Assembly: GCA_028554755.1 (NCBI GenBank) | Contig: JAPTOF010000001.1 | Span: 35,297,501 to 35,361,500 of the forward strand | Origin: Cordia subcordata | Lineage: Eukaryota > Streptophyta > Magnoliopsida > Boraginales > Cordiaceae | DNA: 64,000 nt | Direction of reading: 5' to 3' | In this document: positions 1 to 13,690 of the stretch, in pieces | Layout: each line of letters opens with the position of its first letter | Numbering within the stretch: the first letter of the stretch is position 1 | Notes under the pieces: model-generated | The model's input: the letters and a program-made list of their open reading frames with translations, nothing else | Told to the model about the DNA's origin: nothing | Database searches by the model: none | Program-made: the position numbers and the translations under genes

Positions 1-178
1 TTATGTTATAAAGATTGTTGCCAATATCATTTATACTATAAAGAATGTTGCACATAATCCCAATTTTACCCCTTTATGTTATAAATAATATTGCAAAACA
101 CCCCTAAAATTGGGGTTATGTGGAACATTTTTTATAGCATAGAGTGCTATTGGTGAATTTTGAAATATAGAGAATTTT

Positions 179-372
179 ATGTAACCTTGACAAAACATGA
201 TAAAATACGATTTGCTTAAAAAATTCAACGTCAACCCCATTGGTAGTGCCACAATCTATAGAAATTAGATCATGTAACTTTGAAAAACCGCGATAAAATA
301 CGATAAAATGCGATTTGCTAAAAAAATTCAACGTCAACCCCATTGGTGGTGCCACAAATTATGGAAATTAGA
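179..372. repeat. Two-copy tandem repeat, about 93-101 bp unit
   Basis: Unit 1 (179-271) and unit 2 (272-372) both run from ATGTAACYTTGA to GAAATTAGAT and share TTCAACGTCAACCCCATTGG. Unit 2 carries an extra copy of about 10 bp of GATAAAATACGAT-like sequence. Short reading frames here only read through the duplicated block and are not a gene. Confidence 0.85.
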
Positions 373-2463
373 TTACTGATACTTTTTTTTAGATCAATGA
401 AGAACTGGAATTTGGTCAACCAAAAAAAAATGACCATGGTGCAATGACCCAGGTCCAGCTAATAGCCTGGCCCCACAAGTAAGCATAATTAATTAATCCA
501 AAATGTTTAAACTCTGAGATAACAGTAGTGATGAATCAAAATCATTATAAACTGAACAAAAATCTCATACAAAACTAACGTGTGACATTACAATCACTCC
601 TTATTGAGGACCTAAGATAGTGCAGGACCTTAGAGGTGGAGAACTTATATCATGTACCTGTAGGTACATAGTGTAAGATGTACTACTAGATTAACAATTC
701 TAAAGTACTAGACAAGCAGTTGTAGAGTACTGAACAAACCGTCACTGAATAAATAGTTGTAGGGTACTAGACAAACAGACATGTACCTACAGGTGCAGGA
801 AATAATTTGCTCTAGAGGTAGCTCCCACCGCACACTTGGTGTAGAACTTTTCTAACATAACACTAGCTTCCGCATCCAAATGGTGACTGGCTCTGTTACC
901 ACCTGAAATGATCTAGGCCCACGCACTTAGATTTGTATTTAATTTATAATAACTTGGACTTCGAGCTATAAAACATAAGTAGTTTAAGCTAATTAATTAA
1001 GTTCACTTGAGGTGACAAGCCTATATAAGTGGGTCAAAATTGTTACACATGGTCTTCGTTAAGCTAGTCTTTTACCTTATTTTTGTGAAAGATTAAGAGC
1101 AAGATTAAAAAGTTAAAATATATTGCACTGCTAAATTTGTTTATGCAATCGACTAAGTTTTGTAATGAAAAATTAAAATTTTCGTCTCTAGTTAGTGATG
1201 GAAACGCGATTGAAATTATATTTAGCGAGAAAGTTCGGAGACCTATATTTTGTCTCTTTTTTTTCACTAAATTAGATTAACGAGAGAAAACATCTGTTAC
1301 TCATATCAAAATTTGTGACAATGTTAGGACATTGCATTATAATACATGTATATATCATGATGTTAAATATGCAATCTTTTGTGCTAGCTCTTAATCATAT
1401 CCTAGTTAGTAAAAGAAGCATTTTACATTGGCCAAGAACATTCTTCATTGAGAGGGAAGTTTTGTTTTGGATGCCTTCTCTCTTAAATGAATAGTACAAG
1501 CCACTTTGCAAAATTATATGAATTTTGCCTTCAAGAAAGTGGGACGAAAAACTCGTACTCTTTTGGCACGGTCACAATGAGTTTTGTATCTCTTCGCCTT
1601 TCTTATACCACAAGACTTCTAGCGTAATGCGTAAAATTTGATATGCAATACATAAACTGTTACTATGTAAAAGAAATGCAAGGGTGAAAGAGTAATGTAA
1701 AACATTACTCTCGAGAGTCCTATTTCAAAAAGATCAAAGGACATGAGATTCAAGAAAAAATAAAATAAAACCCACTATAAATGAAACGTGACAATAACAT
1801 GTACAATGATCAAATTTAACAAGGTAGCAGCCATTCTCCAATTTCGCAGCCTATTTGCGGAAAATTTCTTCAAATCGACCTTACTTTTTAAAACAATATG
1901 AACTTTACGTACCACCTGGTCTCTCTAAAAAATGACCCTTAAATACTACGTTTATGGTCTCACTGCTCAATTATTTTACTTGATCTTCAACAAAAATTTC
2001 ATAAACCCCATAAACTAACTGCAATCAGCTTTCAATTCAATGATTTAACAACAGAGAAATGATAATCAATGCATCAATATTGAAACATTAAAGATAGAAT
2101 GAAAATCAATCCCGAATATGTAGACATGCATGACAATATCTAAAAGTGCATCAATGTTCAGTGCTTATACTGTTAGCAGCCGTCACAATGCAAAGTTCTG
2201 TTTTTTCATTTACCAGATTAACTATAGCTTAAGAGAAAATATAAATTGAACAAACTTCAAATAAGATGGAAGTGACTACTACATTTACAGACATCGAGAC
2301 TATATGATCTCAAGGAAGCCTAATTTCCCTACTCAAAATATTTTCAGTGACTAGGCAACGATTCATTCGCTATACAATTTACTGGTTCCCTCTCTTTGCT
2401 TTTTGTTACTGGCAATCTTGTTCAACTCAAACTGCATTCTACTTGTCATTTGACAAGGTCTCT
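373..2463. other. AT-rich flank containing the 3' end of the HMGB15-like gene
   Basis: I see no coding sequence here. About 650-800 holds a short palindrome (ATGTACCTGTAGGTACAT) and repeated GTACTAGACAA words. The last few hundred bases before 2464 are presumably the 3' untranslated region of the minus-strand gene, but I could not place a clear polyadenylation signal. Confidence 0.5.
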
Positions 2464-5400
2464 TCATTTTGCACCCGTGTTATCTCCCATGCATTGCCTG
2501 GTCTCACCTCCGAACATGTCCAGTCTCTTCTGCAATTCCAATGGTCCTTCACTCGATGATATCTCCATTGATATCTTTTTCAACATATTTTCTGCTTCAT
2601 CAGTTGCTTCAGTAGCTAATTCCTTATCCACGGTTCCACTGTCCTCAAAGTAGCTCTTCTCGCTCTTTTCAGAACTTGTCTCGTTCTCTGCAGCGTGAGG
2701 AGACTCTGCAGCTTCAGTATGGAGTTTGTCGTCCACATCCATCAGAGAAATATCAGGCTCCAATGGCCGCTGCTGTATTGGCATTGCACCAGTAAGGATT
2801 TTCCCGGTCCTCAATCTCTCTTTGTAATCCTCCATCTCTATTTTGTACCTTTCTTTGTCTCTCACAGCTTTCTCCTGGTAAATCTGGACTCAAGAAATTT
2901 CATGCATTGGAGCAGTTAGCAATTATAGATAATTACTTTCATCTTGTCGGCATTGAAAAATAAAATTCATTGCTGCTTACTGCTTTTTCAGGTTCTTTAA
3001 GATTGCTCCATAGTTCACCTATCATCCTACTTATCTCCCGGTCCTTCCCAGGATAGAGTGGTTTCAGCCTAGCATGCTGCTCTGCAAAGAAAAAGTTATA
3101 ACCACTCCTGTTAGGCTTTGGATGAGCAGGGTCCCTCTTTTTTATTTCAGACTTCTTTCTGCGCTTCCGACGATGCACCACTGGGGCTCCTGGTGGATTA
3201 CCAGCAGTATTAACGAATGAACTTCTGTACTGAAGCCCACTTTCCAACACTTGTTCTGAGTTCGGTGGAGCCTGATAAAGGACGCCTTTGAATTCCTCTG
3301 AGCCAATTTGGACAGTAATAAGATATCCGCTTTCGAATTTACCATCAATAATCCCGTGCACTGGAGACAAAGGAAATTAACCTTCAGTTCTACACTAAAT
3401 ATATGTACCCATAAGCACATACGTAAAGCTGGAAAAAACAAAAAAAAAGATTTCCATCTACAGATTAATAAAAGGTCAGAAACAGAAATTCCTACTCAGA
3501 AGTGATCCTATGAGCACAAATTTCAGCTAGCCTGAACCTTGATTGTCATATCACAGTTGTTAGTATCTTGAAATGACCAACATGTAGTTGACTGCCAAAA
3601 ATTAAGAGAAAAGTCCACCTGTTATTTTTGTAATAACCAACGGCAGCAAAATCTGTACTTAGTTCATCCAATTCTAAAAAAAATTGCCCTATATAATGTT
3701 GTGACATTTCAATGATATTCCACTATACAGTTGCATCTTTAAAAATAGATTAGGGTACATAATCAGTTAGAAAAAACCAACCTACAGAGATTCTATGCCT
3801 GCCGAGGAAAAATGAACCAGAAACTCCAAGGAGTAATGAACTGCTACTTACATTGGGTTCAATAAACCAATCACAACAAGGGAGACAATGAAATGACTAT
3901 TATACTTTTACCAAAACAAAAAAATAAAATGACTATTAAACAGGGAAACTTAATCCTCACAAGTTTTGCATATCATTACTTCGATCTTCGAACTTCAATT
4001 ATGAGTTCTTCTCTAAACTAGAATCCACTTGTTAAATTGTAGTTTTATGAGTTACCATGGGCAATGACGAATCTTCAATGACAAACAGGAACTTCTCCAA
4101 TTACCTATGGTGAATGTCAATTTACAAATGAAATGATGAACTGGAAAAAGAAGTGATAAGATATATGCATAATTATTTTTAGTTTGATGATGTCATTTGC
4201 TAAAAGCATTTATATAAAATACATACGAGTTAATGTAACCCAAGATGGAAGCTCTAGGAATATAATTCCTCTCTTAGATACAGATATTCAACAATAACTA
4301 AGTGCGCGTATGTAAATAACATATATACACGCACTAAGTATACACAAGTTATGTAATGCCCTACCACATTAATTCTGAGATTGCGTACACTTTATAGTGA
4401 CTTGGGTTCACTATTACTGTCATTATGGGTTTAAGCATTTTGAGCCAGTTAAATAGGCTCAATCTGGTGACCAACCAATAGTTGGGTTTGGATCATTACA
4501 GTTGGTATTAGAACACTCTCTGAGCAGATTCCATTCCGCCTAAAGTTCTGGGCTGTAGTTCTATTCTGTTATGTTTTAAGCTACAAGGAGAAAGTCACAT
4601 GTTTAAGGAGAAGAGTCTGTAAAGCTCTCCCACATCGGTTAATAGCTTGAGTTCACTACCACTATCATTATGAACTTAAGCATTTTGAGTCAGTTAATTA
4701 GGTTTCAATGTGGTGACACGGGCTAGTTGATTAGGTTCAATGTGCTGACACGACAGTAGTTAGGTCTGGGTTGTTACAGATTATACACACGATAGTATCT
4801 TTTTTATTTGGCACCAAGAGCAGAAGGAGCAGAACGAACAGCTTGAGGGAAGTTTAGGGAAGATAGTGCTAGGAAGTCAAGATGACAACCTTCTGGCTGT
4901 GATTTTGATTCATTCATCCCTTGCTGTTGTGGCACAGCTGCTTGTATTTCTAAAGAAGACTGTGATGGATCAACCGATCCATGAGGTGGAGCCGCAACCG
5001 TAGAAACATGATCCGTAGAATCTGCAAACAATAGCCTTTTTCAGCAAATTTGGGAGGCCAACAAGAACTCCAGATATTAATTTCACTAGCATACACGCAC
5101 CACATGATGATGGAGACCAGCCCTTGGCCTTAAAATAATATATTTGTTCATAGTGGAGAAGCAACGAACAATAATATTTCCGAAGAATAAAAGACGCATT
5201 TGTAGCTGATGATGGAAAGCTGAAAACAGCAGTTACATCTTTCCATCTTCTCTCCTTGAGAATCTGTGAAATCAATTAACAAAACAATATCAGTGCAAAG
5301 CACAAAGTTATCAATAAGAAGAGAAAAAACAACACAGCAGAACATGCATGTCAACGCAAGAGCAGATGGCATTGTATACCGGATCATGATAGAACAATTA

Positions 5401-8400
5401 TGGTTGCAGAGGAGATATAAAAAGAAACTGTCATACTAGTCAGGGAACTATTGCAGTTAATTTATGAAGTTTGTGACAGCAGGCAAGTTACTAATTTAAA
5501 AAATATTTTGGAGACATACTGCACATGTGAATGAAAAGAATAATGTACATAGACCAACCATTTTTATGTAACTACCAAGTCCAGCCTATGTGGTATAGAA
5601 ATGTGTCAATCCATGATTGCACTTTAACTATTCAGCATCAATAAGTAAAATTCTGCCTTTATGCATGTCTTGTGACTCCCTGCTCTCTGATCTCTAATCA
5701 AATTTCAGTGGCAATGCTACTGATCATGTTATGTCCATGTGTACATTGCTTAGAACATTTATAGTAACAGAACTAGATAATTGTCCAGCCTGGTGATACA
5801 AATCCTGCTCCATGGACAAAAGGCAAGGCTAGATAGAGGACTAAATTAATTGTTCCATGATGAGAAAGAGAATATGGAGTTACATTAGAGTTAGTTGCCG
5901 ATATTGGAATTCATGCGATCTGACTGCTGTGACTTATATTGGATTCTTGAAGAAAGAGGGAAAAGGAAAAAGTAATCATTAATTGGAACTTGGATTGCTA
6001 AGGAAATTATAGAGCATAAAATTATAGGTAACTTCATTAAGTAGAAGATGAAATAGATACAGAGATATCATCTTTTATGCAAGCCAAATAAGATAGAACA
6101 GAAAAAAGCCGTGCCTTCCCAATGCCACCACGAGAAGTGACCTCCACAAAGAGGCGATGCAAGTCCAGATCTTTGCCGCCTACAATTGGAATCCTGGGAC
6201 AAGTATGCAATTACCAAACTAAAAGAGACTAAAAAGGAGTTCCACGAAAGACTTTAAAATAGAGCAGAAATTAGTTTCAAGATTTTCAATTTACAAGCCA
6301 TAAGATAAAGTCATTATGAAACAAAAGGCAAGATAATAGAAAGCAAAATTATTTCCTATTTAGGCCCTATAGTACATCTAATATACACCTGATTATTTCT
6401 ATTGCAGGAAGATACTTTCAGATCAAATTAGTTCTGCCAGAAATTACCCGAGACTGTCAAATAGACATAACCTTTTCCTTCTCCTGATGTATTTTCATAA
6501 GTGGAAAAGGAAAGTAGCTAATATACCAATAAGAAAACGATATCAAAATGTGTGCAGGTAATGCGCAGACGAAAAATCTGCTTGCTACTTCAGGTTCTAC
6601 AACGAAACAGCTAAGCTATACAACAGGTTCAGTGGCCGATGATAAATACAACCAGTTTAGAACTCAGATTCTTCATTGGGGACTGTTTGCTGCAAAGATC
6701 AAAATCAATAACATATCATCAACTTTCAAATTTATAGACATGCCTAGTTCCTCAAAAACAATTTAGGATTTCTCAAATATGTCATTTGGTAGCAGCCCAC
6801 AAATGGCAAAGCATGCACACATGTAATTTGGGGAGCTTGAAGTAACCTCCAGTCTCCCACTTGAGATTGAGGTTGGAAAAACTATAAAGGTTGGACTGTG
6901 CCAAATGTGGTCTATGTCCCTCTTATGAATTTACTATATGTCATTTCAATGTACATCTAATGACATTGTTACTTGGTCATGATCGATGAAATGAATACTA
7001 TGTTTAGTGTCTTTTGGTTATTCGTGGGCATTTCTCTAAAGAGAAACAGGATTTCAATTGTAGAACTTGGTTAGCATACTTATGTCTGATCTAACTCAAG
7101 ATTTTTCCCTTTTTCTGAAGGTGTGTGTATGACCATCAGGGTTAAGAATTATTTCCTTGACTATATCTACATAAGAAAATTTTACATTAGTAGAATTGCT
7201 TCAATGACTTCGGTTTGTAAAATACTTTATGTAATTCATCAATTTTTCAAGGGTTTAAGAGTCAATGAATCAGACACAAGAACTGCAGTTTAAGATTACT
7301 ACAGAAATTGTACTATTCTTACTTGGCAGTTGCTCCACAATCAGTGCCCTGCGCATTCTGCTGGTTCACAAATAAAATATACAGGATAACTTCTATACAT
7401 GGAAATTTTAGTTTCTTCAGTCTAGAATTAACATGCATCAATAGTTTTTCCTCCCAGGTATGAAAATTGAGAACATGCAGTTGCTCGAAAGAATTTCTTT
7501 CTAAGCCAACTTGGCAGATGATTAGCCGTCAGCTATGGCCAACTAGCAGAGAAGTCAAACTCCGGTGAAATTAATGGTTCTGGTTTTCATCGAGATGAAG
7601 TCATACAATATACGCTCCTGACATGCAAAACTCCAACTCAGTGTGACGATTGATGTAGTTACTTACAGATCACCCAGTCATAATTGTCTCCCCAAGTAGG
7701 ACTAGAGGAGAACATTTTCATGAAGACTTCAAAATACTGGTAATAAAGGTTTAACCAGTAACTACTTGGGCTTGAAATCAACTAGCATAAAATGGTCAAC
7801 CCAAGTTATTAGTTATATCTGCAACACCCACTTATAAACCACTTCTTTCCCTGATTGGGGACATTACAACAACCACCCCCAAATCCTAGTATTTCAACAC
7901 ATCAGAAATAATGCAGTGTCTGCAAGTTCATAATGGCATGACATACAATCTGCAGGTCAACTACTTCACAACATTATCTGAGCTATATGGTAATAAGCAA
8001 TCATATCAAAGAATAACATGGACACAACATTAGCCTGAGGTTGGAATCAGCCAAAATAGTATTTTCCCCAAAGCCAGTCTGGATAGGCCGTGTGCCTAAC
8101 TAAACAAGACCATGCCTCTTGTAGGTGGGTCATCCTCCTGGGTTTGGAGCCTAATGTGAGATCAAAGGATTTTCTAGGGGTGTTATTGTCATCAAAAAGA
8201 AAACAAAAATGGGGGAATAATTAGGTATTATTAACTCAGGAACATTGCCCTAACTCAAAATATTAGAAAACGCAGCCAGTACAGTTGTTACCTCAGGCTA
8301 CAAATACTGGACTAGCCATTTAGCTTAATAAGGATCTTGGTGCATTATTTTTATCTAAAGAAACAATGGGACTAGCAGCAACAATTTTGAATAATGTCTG

Positions 8401-10212
8401 TGGCCCCATAATTGTGAGGGGATGCCGCATGTAACTTAAGTTATGCAGTGGTTAGGAAAAATCAGAGGCATGATTGTTTTCACAGGTCACCTCTAAGTCC
8501 GATAACTAAAGACAACTTTAGAATGTCAATCTAGTTCACAGCATGCTATTAAATTTTACAGTCAATTAATCGTGCTTTCTAGTTAACATGAATAGTCTTT
8601 TACTCTTCCCAAAACAGCCATTATGCAGACAATCCTGCTTTAATGCAAGTAAACATTTCCATCTCTCAAAAGGTAATGATGATCCCAAGTACATAAGAAA
8701 AGAAAGTAAGAAAATGTGGGGAACTTGTAATTATCATTAAACATTCTACCAGCATTTGAATGTTGAACTCAAATAAAACATAACAAAAACTTCTACTTCT
8801 ACTTTTGCATAGAAAATGTCAGTGAAAACTGAAAAGTATAAACTTTGGTGAACAGTTCCAAAACCCAACCTTTGTAGAATTTACCATTCTTTACCATTGC
8901 TTGATCATATTTTTACTGAACTTCAAATAGTTCTAGTTGTTGACCAGAAAGGATTTTTCTAATCAGATTGATTTATTTAAGCATTGAAAGCAGTCTTGCT
9001 GCTTGAAAAAGTCTATCTAGTAAAATCAAAATGAAAGCAAAGATTGAAAATACGATCTAAGCTAGAAATTCACAATTCTAGTGGTCACTATAGCCCCATG
9101 ACACAGTGCTATGGGCCCCTAAAAGGGCCCTTTACTATGTGAATTTTGACATGGATACTCAGTCAATCAGTAATGGAAAGTCTCCCTCCTATATCTGTAT
9201 ATCCATGCATGTTATCTAAAACCTGAGAAATGCAACCCATGCATGTGCTTGGCAGCATGGCAATCATGGTGCAATCTCTGGAGTTGATTGAAGTACTTCC
9301 CTTCTTGACTAAGAACAGCTTATGATCCAAATTTTTGCATGGTTAATAACAATAATACTGTATCACGGGGCTATAACGGCCATAGTACTAAGACCACATA
9401 ACAGCTTGGTTCATCTATTTCCCCCAACAAAAAGTCAATCAAGATTCAATGTAGTTAACATGGAATTCTGCTTATTTCTTAGCGAGAGAAATTCCATGGT
9501 TAATATAATGAATGCACACATGTTGTACACCTCTTCCTACCACAAGCAGGTGTGTTGTGTGCACGGTGAAGATCACGAGCTGCACAACGTCTGTCTTTAG
9601 CACTTGCAACACTAATTAAGAATGCCATTAATACTCAAAACTTTGGGATAAGCATACTTATTTTCACGCAATAGAGACTATGAATCAAAAACAGACACTC
9701 CTTAAGCTTTTCACCAAAGTCAGGCTCATGCTCAATGCTAATAACCAATCCATTCAAAGTAAAATTAAAACATCATACATCATAGTGGCCCTTGAACTTT
9801 GTCGAGATCACATAAAACTCCATTGTACTATAGAATCTGCTAATACACCTACGATATAAAGAACCATAGGTGGTTTTATGCGACTTCAACAAAACAACAA
9901 GCGGGATAAGATGCATTTACACTACATCATTGGTAAGGCTAATGGATTAAGAGATTTCCTGAAAAGCTTGATTGATGCATAAGTAACTAAAAGGGCCTGC
10001 AAATAGATAACCAAAGATAGATAAGTTGAGGTGATAAAAGCTTACATGAACTTGGTTCCCATGATAGCATGTAGCTTCTGCAAAGTCTCAATGAAAAGCT
10101 TGGGTGAGGCTACCACGTCCTCATATGTGGCAAAAGGAGGTGGATAGGGACGCCAATCTGGGGGTAATTCCTTTGAGGGAAATGAGTTATTTCCAGCAGA
10201 AGAAGATGCCAT
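2464..10212 (-). CDS. HMGB15: ARID and HMG-box DNA-binding protein (HMGB15-like)
   Basis: Spliced model of 446 residues in six exons, transcribed right to left: 10212-10046, 6193-6115, 5263-5101, 5021-4890, 3360-2981 and 2883-2464; the lengths sum to 1,341 nt in frame. An ARID domain lies at about residues 35-128, with the family motifs GGKDLDLHRLFVEVTSRGG and NASFILRKYY. A basic nuclear signal (RRKRRKK) is at about 244-250, an HMG box at about 261-330 (from PKPNRSG to YKERL), and the tail is acidic. Plant ARID-HMG proteins bind AT-rich DNA in the nucleus; Arabidopsis HMGB15, 448 residues as I recall, is linked to pollen development, and the length matches that member best. The start is the first in-frame ATG after an upstream in-frame TGA (about 10252-10254). 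Intron 2 has a GC donor. The exon 3 donor could be 3 nt earlier. A 5'UTR intron acceptor is possible near 10275. Confidence 0.93.
4352..4778 (+). mobile_element. TRIM (miniature LTR retrotransposon) in intron 4 of the HMGB15-like gene
   Basis: Two related terminal repeats, 4352-4500 and 4618-4778, both begin TGTAA and end with TTACA. They share the blocks TTAAGCATTTTGAG and GGTGAC. The second carries TCCCACATCGGTTAAT, a motif common in plant TRIM and LTR sequences. Directly after the first repeat, GTTGGTATTAGAAC resembles a primer-binding site for initiator methionine tRNA. A purine-rich stretch (AAGGAGAAGAG) precedes the second repeat. The internal part is only about 117 bp and cannot code for anything. 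The repeats have diverged clearly and the target-site duplication is not clean, so the copy is old. It lies in the sense of the + strand, antisense to the host gene. Confidence 0.75.
6194..10045 (-). other. Intron 1 of the HMGB15-like gene (3.85 kb)
   Basis: The borders are AT|GTAAGC and CCCAG|GATT, phase 2, and they rejoin the codons so that GTKFM continues into IPIVGG. The intron has no clear coding exon or recognised mobile element. It contains a GGGCCC-CTAAAA-GGGCCC hairpin near 9113-9130. Large first introns in plants sometimes carry regulatory sequence, but nothing here shows that directly. Confidence 0.85.
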
Positions 10213-12208
10213 TCCCAAATTCTCACCACCACCACCTTCCTCAAAGACACTTCCTTCAATCTTTTTACTTCAAACTGCATAAAAGCACCCCAAGTGAAAA
10301 TTTTAAAAACATTATTTGAAAAAAAAAATTAAAAGAATACAAAGAGGCATCTGTAATTAGAACTTAATAAAACACAGTTAATGAGAACAGACAAATTAAT
10401 AGCAAGAGTACCAAAGTATTACATGCAAAAGCTAAAAAGATCAAAGAAAGCCCAAAGAAAATGAATCAGAATAGACAAACCAAAAAGAGAAAAAGTAGCA
10501 AGAAACAATAATAAACGCCAGAAGACACGTAAAATGACCCAGAACATCACCATGCAAAAGTAACTGAAACGCAGAAAGGACAAAGCTTTTTACCATAAAA
10601 CACAGCACCTTGACATGAATGCAGCAGAACTGAATAGCAACAACCCCATTTGGTGAATTTACTCCCAAAAATCACAAAGCAAGGTACTTAAAAACCAAGC
10701 ACCAAGAAGAGGGAGAGATGCATATAGTACAACAAACATAGCTGTCATAGCCATGAATATATATCTACAGTGTACCAAAAGATGCAACACAAAAAGAAAC
10801 ACGCCAATAAAGCTCCGCTCAGACCTTTTTAAGACATAGATGCTAAGCAACATAGACCCTTTTAGGCTCTGATCACAAACCAATCCACATCTATACATAT
10901 AATATATAAATATAAATATATATGTGTCTGTGTGTGTATTGTATAGGCATATAGCATCTTGCTATGCAGGTCTATGTAAGATATGCAATCTTCGGCAGAC
11001 ATTCCAAAGATTTGACATGCAGTAAATGGTACCATAGTTAATACTAGTACTAGCATATGTAGAGTACTAGATATGTGTACCTATTATTACAAAGTGCATG
11101 CAGTTTAACAAAGTCCAAAGCTCTATTTTTCTGATACCTTTTATACTGAAGAAGAAAGATTTAGGGATGGGGCAACCATTTGTTGTTTCTTGATGTGGGA
11201 CATCAAACCCCAAAAGGGTCTTTCAAGAAAGGATTTTCTTAACATTTAAACTGCTAATCTCACATAAAAAATTAAAAATAAATCTCTAAATGCAAATACA
11301 ATTAAAATTTTATTAAAAATTTTAATATCAAAGAAGGTGAACAAATAGATTTCAACCACAGCAGTGTTTATACATGAATGTAGTCAAAATATGAAGAAAA
11401 TATTCTTTAATTAATGTGATACTTGTGTATATTATATTGATGGTTTATGAGGTGGAAGTTTATTAGACTGCATATAATAATAATTAATGGATAAAGGAGA
11501 AGAACCCAGAAAAAGAAATGAGATATTGGGGTTTGTATAAAATAAGTTCAAATACTTACCAATAGATAATGGAGCATGCACGCAAGTGTGAAATGGCTCT
11601 TTAAAAAACTAACCCTTTCAATAAAGAAATGATGAATTTTTAAGTGTTTATTTTTTTCGCACATATATAAATACATAAAGAAGTATTTCTAATGGTGCAT
11701 ATAATGGTGTTTTTTAATCATAAGAGAAGATGATAGAGGACTTGTTTAAATCTTTAACCCAAAAAAAAAAATTTGTAAATAACCCTAAAAGTGACTAGTC
11801 CCTTTTAAATGACATATTTACCCTCACATTAATGGTTAGAAGATGTGGAGATGGAGGGTATCATTGGGTTTTTGGTGCTATCTTTGGGCAGAGGAAAAAG
11901 GGAGGGAAAAAAAAAAGGAAAAGAAAAAGATTAGCATTGTTTTGTATTTATTAAATTAATTAATTAATATGAATTAATTAATTACGTGTGACCCGAGCCC
12001 CTAGGATCGATAGCTAATGTAAGACAAAATCTAACCATCAAAAAGTAGGAGTGGTTACGGATTTCGACTTTTTTGACTGCCTGCGTTGAATAGCACGTCT
12101 CTAGTCCTTTGCTCAACGTGCACACGTACACCACCATTTTTTTTTCAGTTTGCAATTTTCCTTTTTTTTTTTTTTTGGGTGGACTAGAGTTTGTTGTTTA
12201 TGAATTAA
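10213..12208. promoter_or_regulatory. Upstream region of the HMGB15-like gene
   Basis: This is AT-rich non-coding sequence that must contain the 5' untranslated region and promoter of the minus-strand gene. On the minus strand, TTTTATGCAG at about 10275-10284 is a possible acceptor of a 5'UTR intron. TA-rich runs occur at about 10890-10930. No TATA box or start site can be fixed. Confidence 0.35.
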
Positions 12209-12410
12209 GGGTATGTTTGGATTTCTTTTAAAGAAAAAGTATTTTTATATATTTTTTATAATAATTACTGGGCTTGGTTTCAAAAAAAATTGAACTTCAA
12301 AAAAAGTCCAAATATAATTTTTTTAAAAACCATAATTTTTAGTTTTTAAAAAAAATATTTTTAAAAAATTGTTAAAAACGCTTTAAAAAAAAGTCAACTC
12401 AAATGAGTCA
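12209..12410. mobile_element. Short inverted-repeat element, family A
   Basis: A short element of about 200 bp opens with GGGTATGTTTGGATT and closes with AAGTCAACTCAAATGAGTC, a degraded inverted repeat. Its interior (GAAAAAGTATTTTT at the left, AATTGTTAAAAACGCTTT at the right) aligns by eye with the better preserved copy at 40309-40536. Confidence 0.55.
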
Positions 12411-13607
12411 TAAAAATTTGTACTGGAGCAATTTGCAAACTAAATATTGATGATAAGATAATTTATTTAATAAATAAAATATTGATATATAACTTTTTAG
12501 TTTATGTAAGAATAAAATATAAATATATTTTTATAAAATTTAGTTCTTGATAAAGTTTTCAACATTAATCATATTCAGTAATAAGAGATCTACAATAATC
12601 AAATAGAATATTTAAATTGGAAAATAAAATCAGAAAATGAATGGATATTAATACAAAAGGAATGGACTTTTCAGGGAGAAAAATCTTTCACGAAATAATA
12701 ACACGTGGCATTAATTAAAAAAAAGAATGAATTCTTTTTATATTATACAGATGTTATATTTTTCATTTTATGAATGAAAATACTTATTGGATTTGCAAAA
12801 GAAAACATTTTTATCTATTCGCTTTTAGGTCAATTATGTTATTAATCTAACATACTTACTGGATTTGCAAAAGAAAATATTTTTATCTGGAATAATGATA
12901 CCTTATTTCAGTTTCTTAAATGTCTCTTTTTATTTTTGGAAAAAAGAAAAGGATTGAAGAATGTTTCAAGGATCAGTTCAATTTGATTTGTGCCCAACCT
13001 CTTGTTGTATTAGTTGGTGAGCTTTCTTCTTACCTTTTGTTTGGGACTGTTTTGCCACTTGGATGTGTTTGTTGGAGGTTATCAAGTGGGTGTGTGTCAT
13101 GTTTCATAAAATTGTCAAGTGGATTTTCTTGTTTGAATTGAATTTGAAAATGCATAATATGCAAAAGGGTCTCTTGATGGTAAAAAAATAGTGTCTTATG
13201 CAACATTCATGGCCTGATGGTCATGTTTTGGATTTGCTACTTTAAAGCTGTAATGATGTACTTTTAGATTAGATCTATAAGGTCATGTGTATGTTTTTAT
13301 CTTTTAAGTAATAAAAGTTTACTTAATGACCAAATAAAAAAAATTCAATTCACTTTTGGCTTTCAAGTGAACGCGTAGTGATGAGCAAGTTTTGAATAGT
13401 ACTCGATAACTAAAATCAAATCGAATTGAAATTTGAACTTCGGTTCAATTATTTTAATTTTTAGTTTTGTTTTGGGTATTAGATATTAGTTTATTCAATT
13501 TTATTTTGATGAGGGGTGATATTTGTAAACTTTGGTTATTAACTGTAATACTTGGATTATCATAAATTAACTTATCCTGTTAGTATTTTTTTATTTGCAA
13601 ATTTATA
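12411..13607. other. AT-rich intergenic stretch
   Basis: Short open frames are present (for example about 12920-13141) but show no family match, no splice-consistent extension and no compositional shift. I see no gene, RNA or clear repeat. Confidence 0.5.
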
Positions 13608-13690
13608 TCTATACTATATAATAAAGCAAAATATGTTGCAATTCCGTGCTGTCACGTGGCATTCTAAATAACAAGCCTTTCAAATTGTGT
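13608..13690 (+). mobile_element. Helitron-like 5' terminus (candidate)
   Basis: The stretch starts TCTATACTATATAATAAAGC after an A, close to the conserved 5' end of plant Helitrons (TCTATACTATAT...). No matching 3' hairpin and CTAG on the same strand can be paired with it confidently. TCTAATCTAGT near 21410 is a weak possibility. Confidence 0.4.

Noticed and set aside
4804..5031. Open frame continuing past exon 4 of the HMGB15-like gene to a stop at 4804
   Set aside because: The sequence after residue 45 of this frame crosses a GAAG|GTTGTC donor, and the following exon continues the conserved protein, so the tail is intron.
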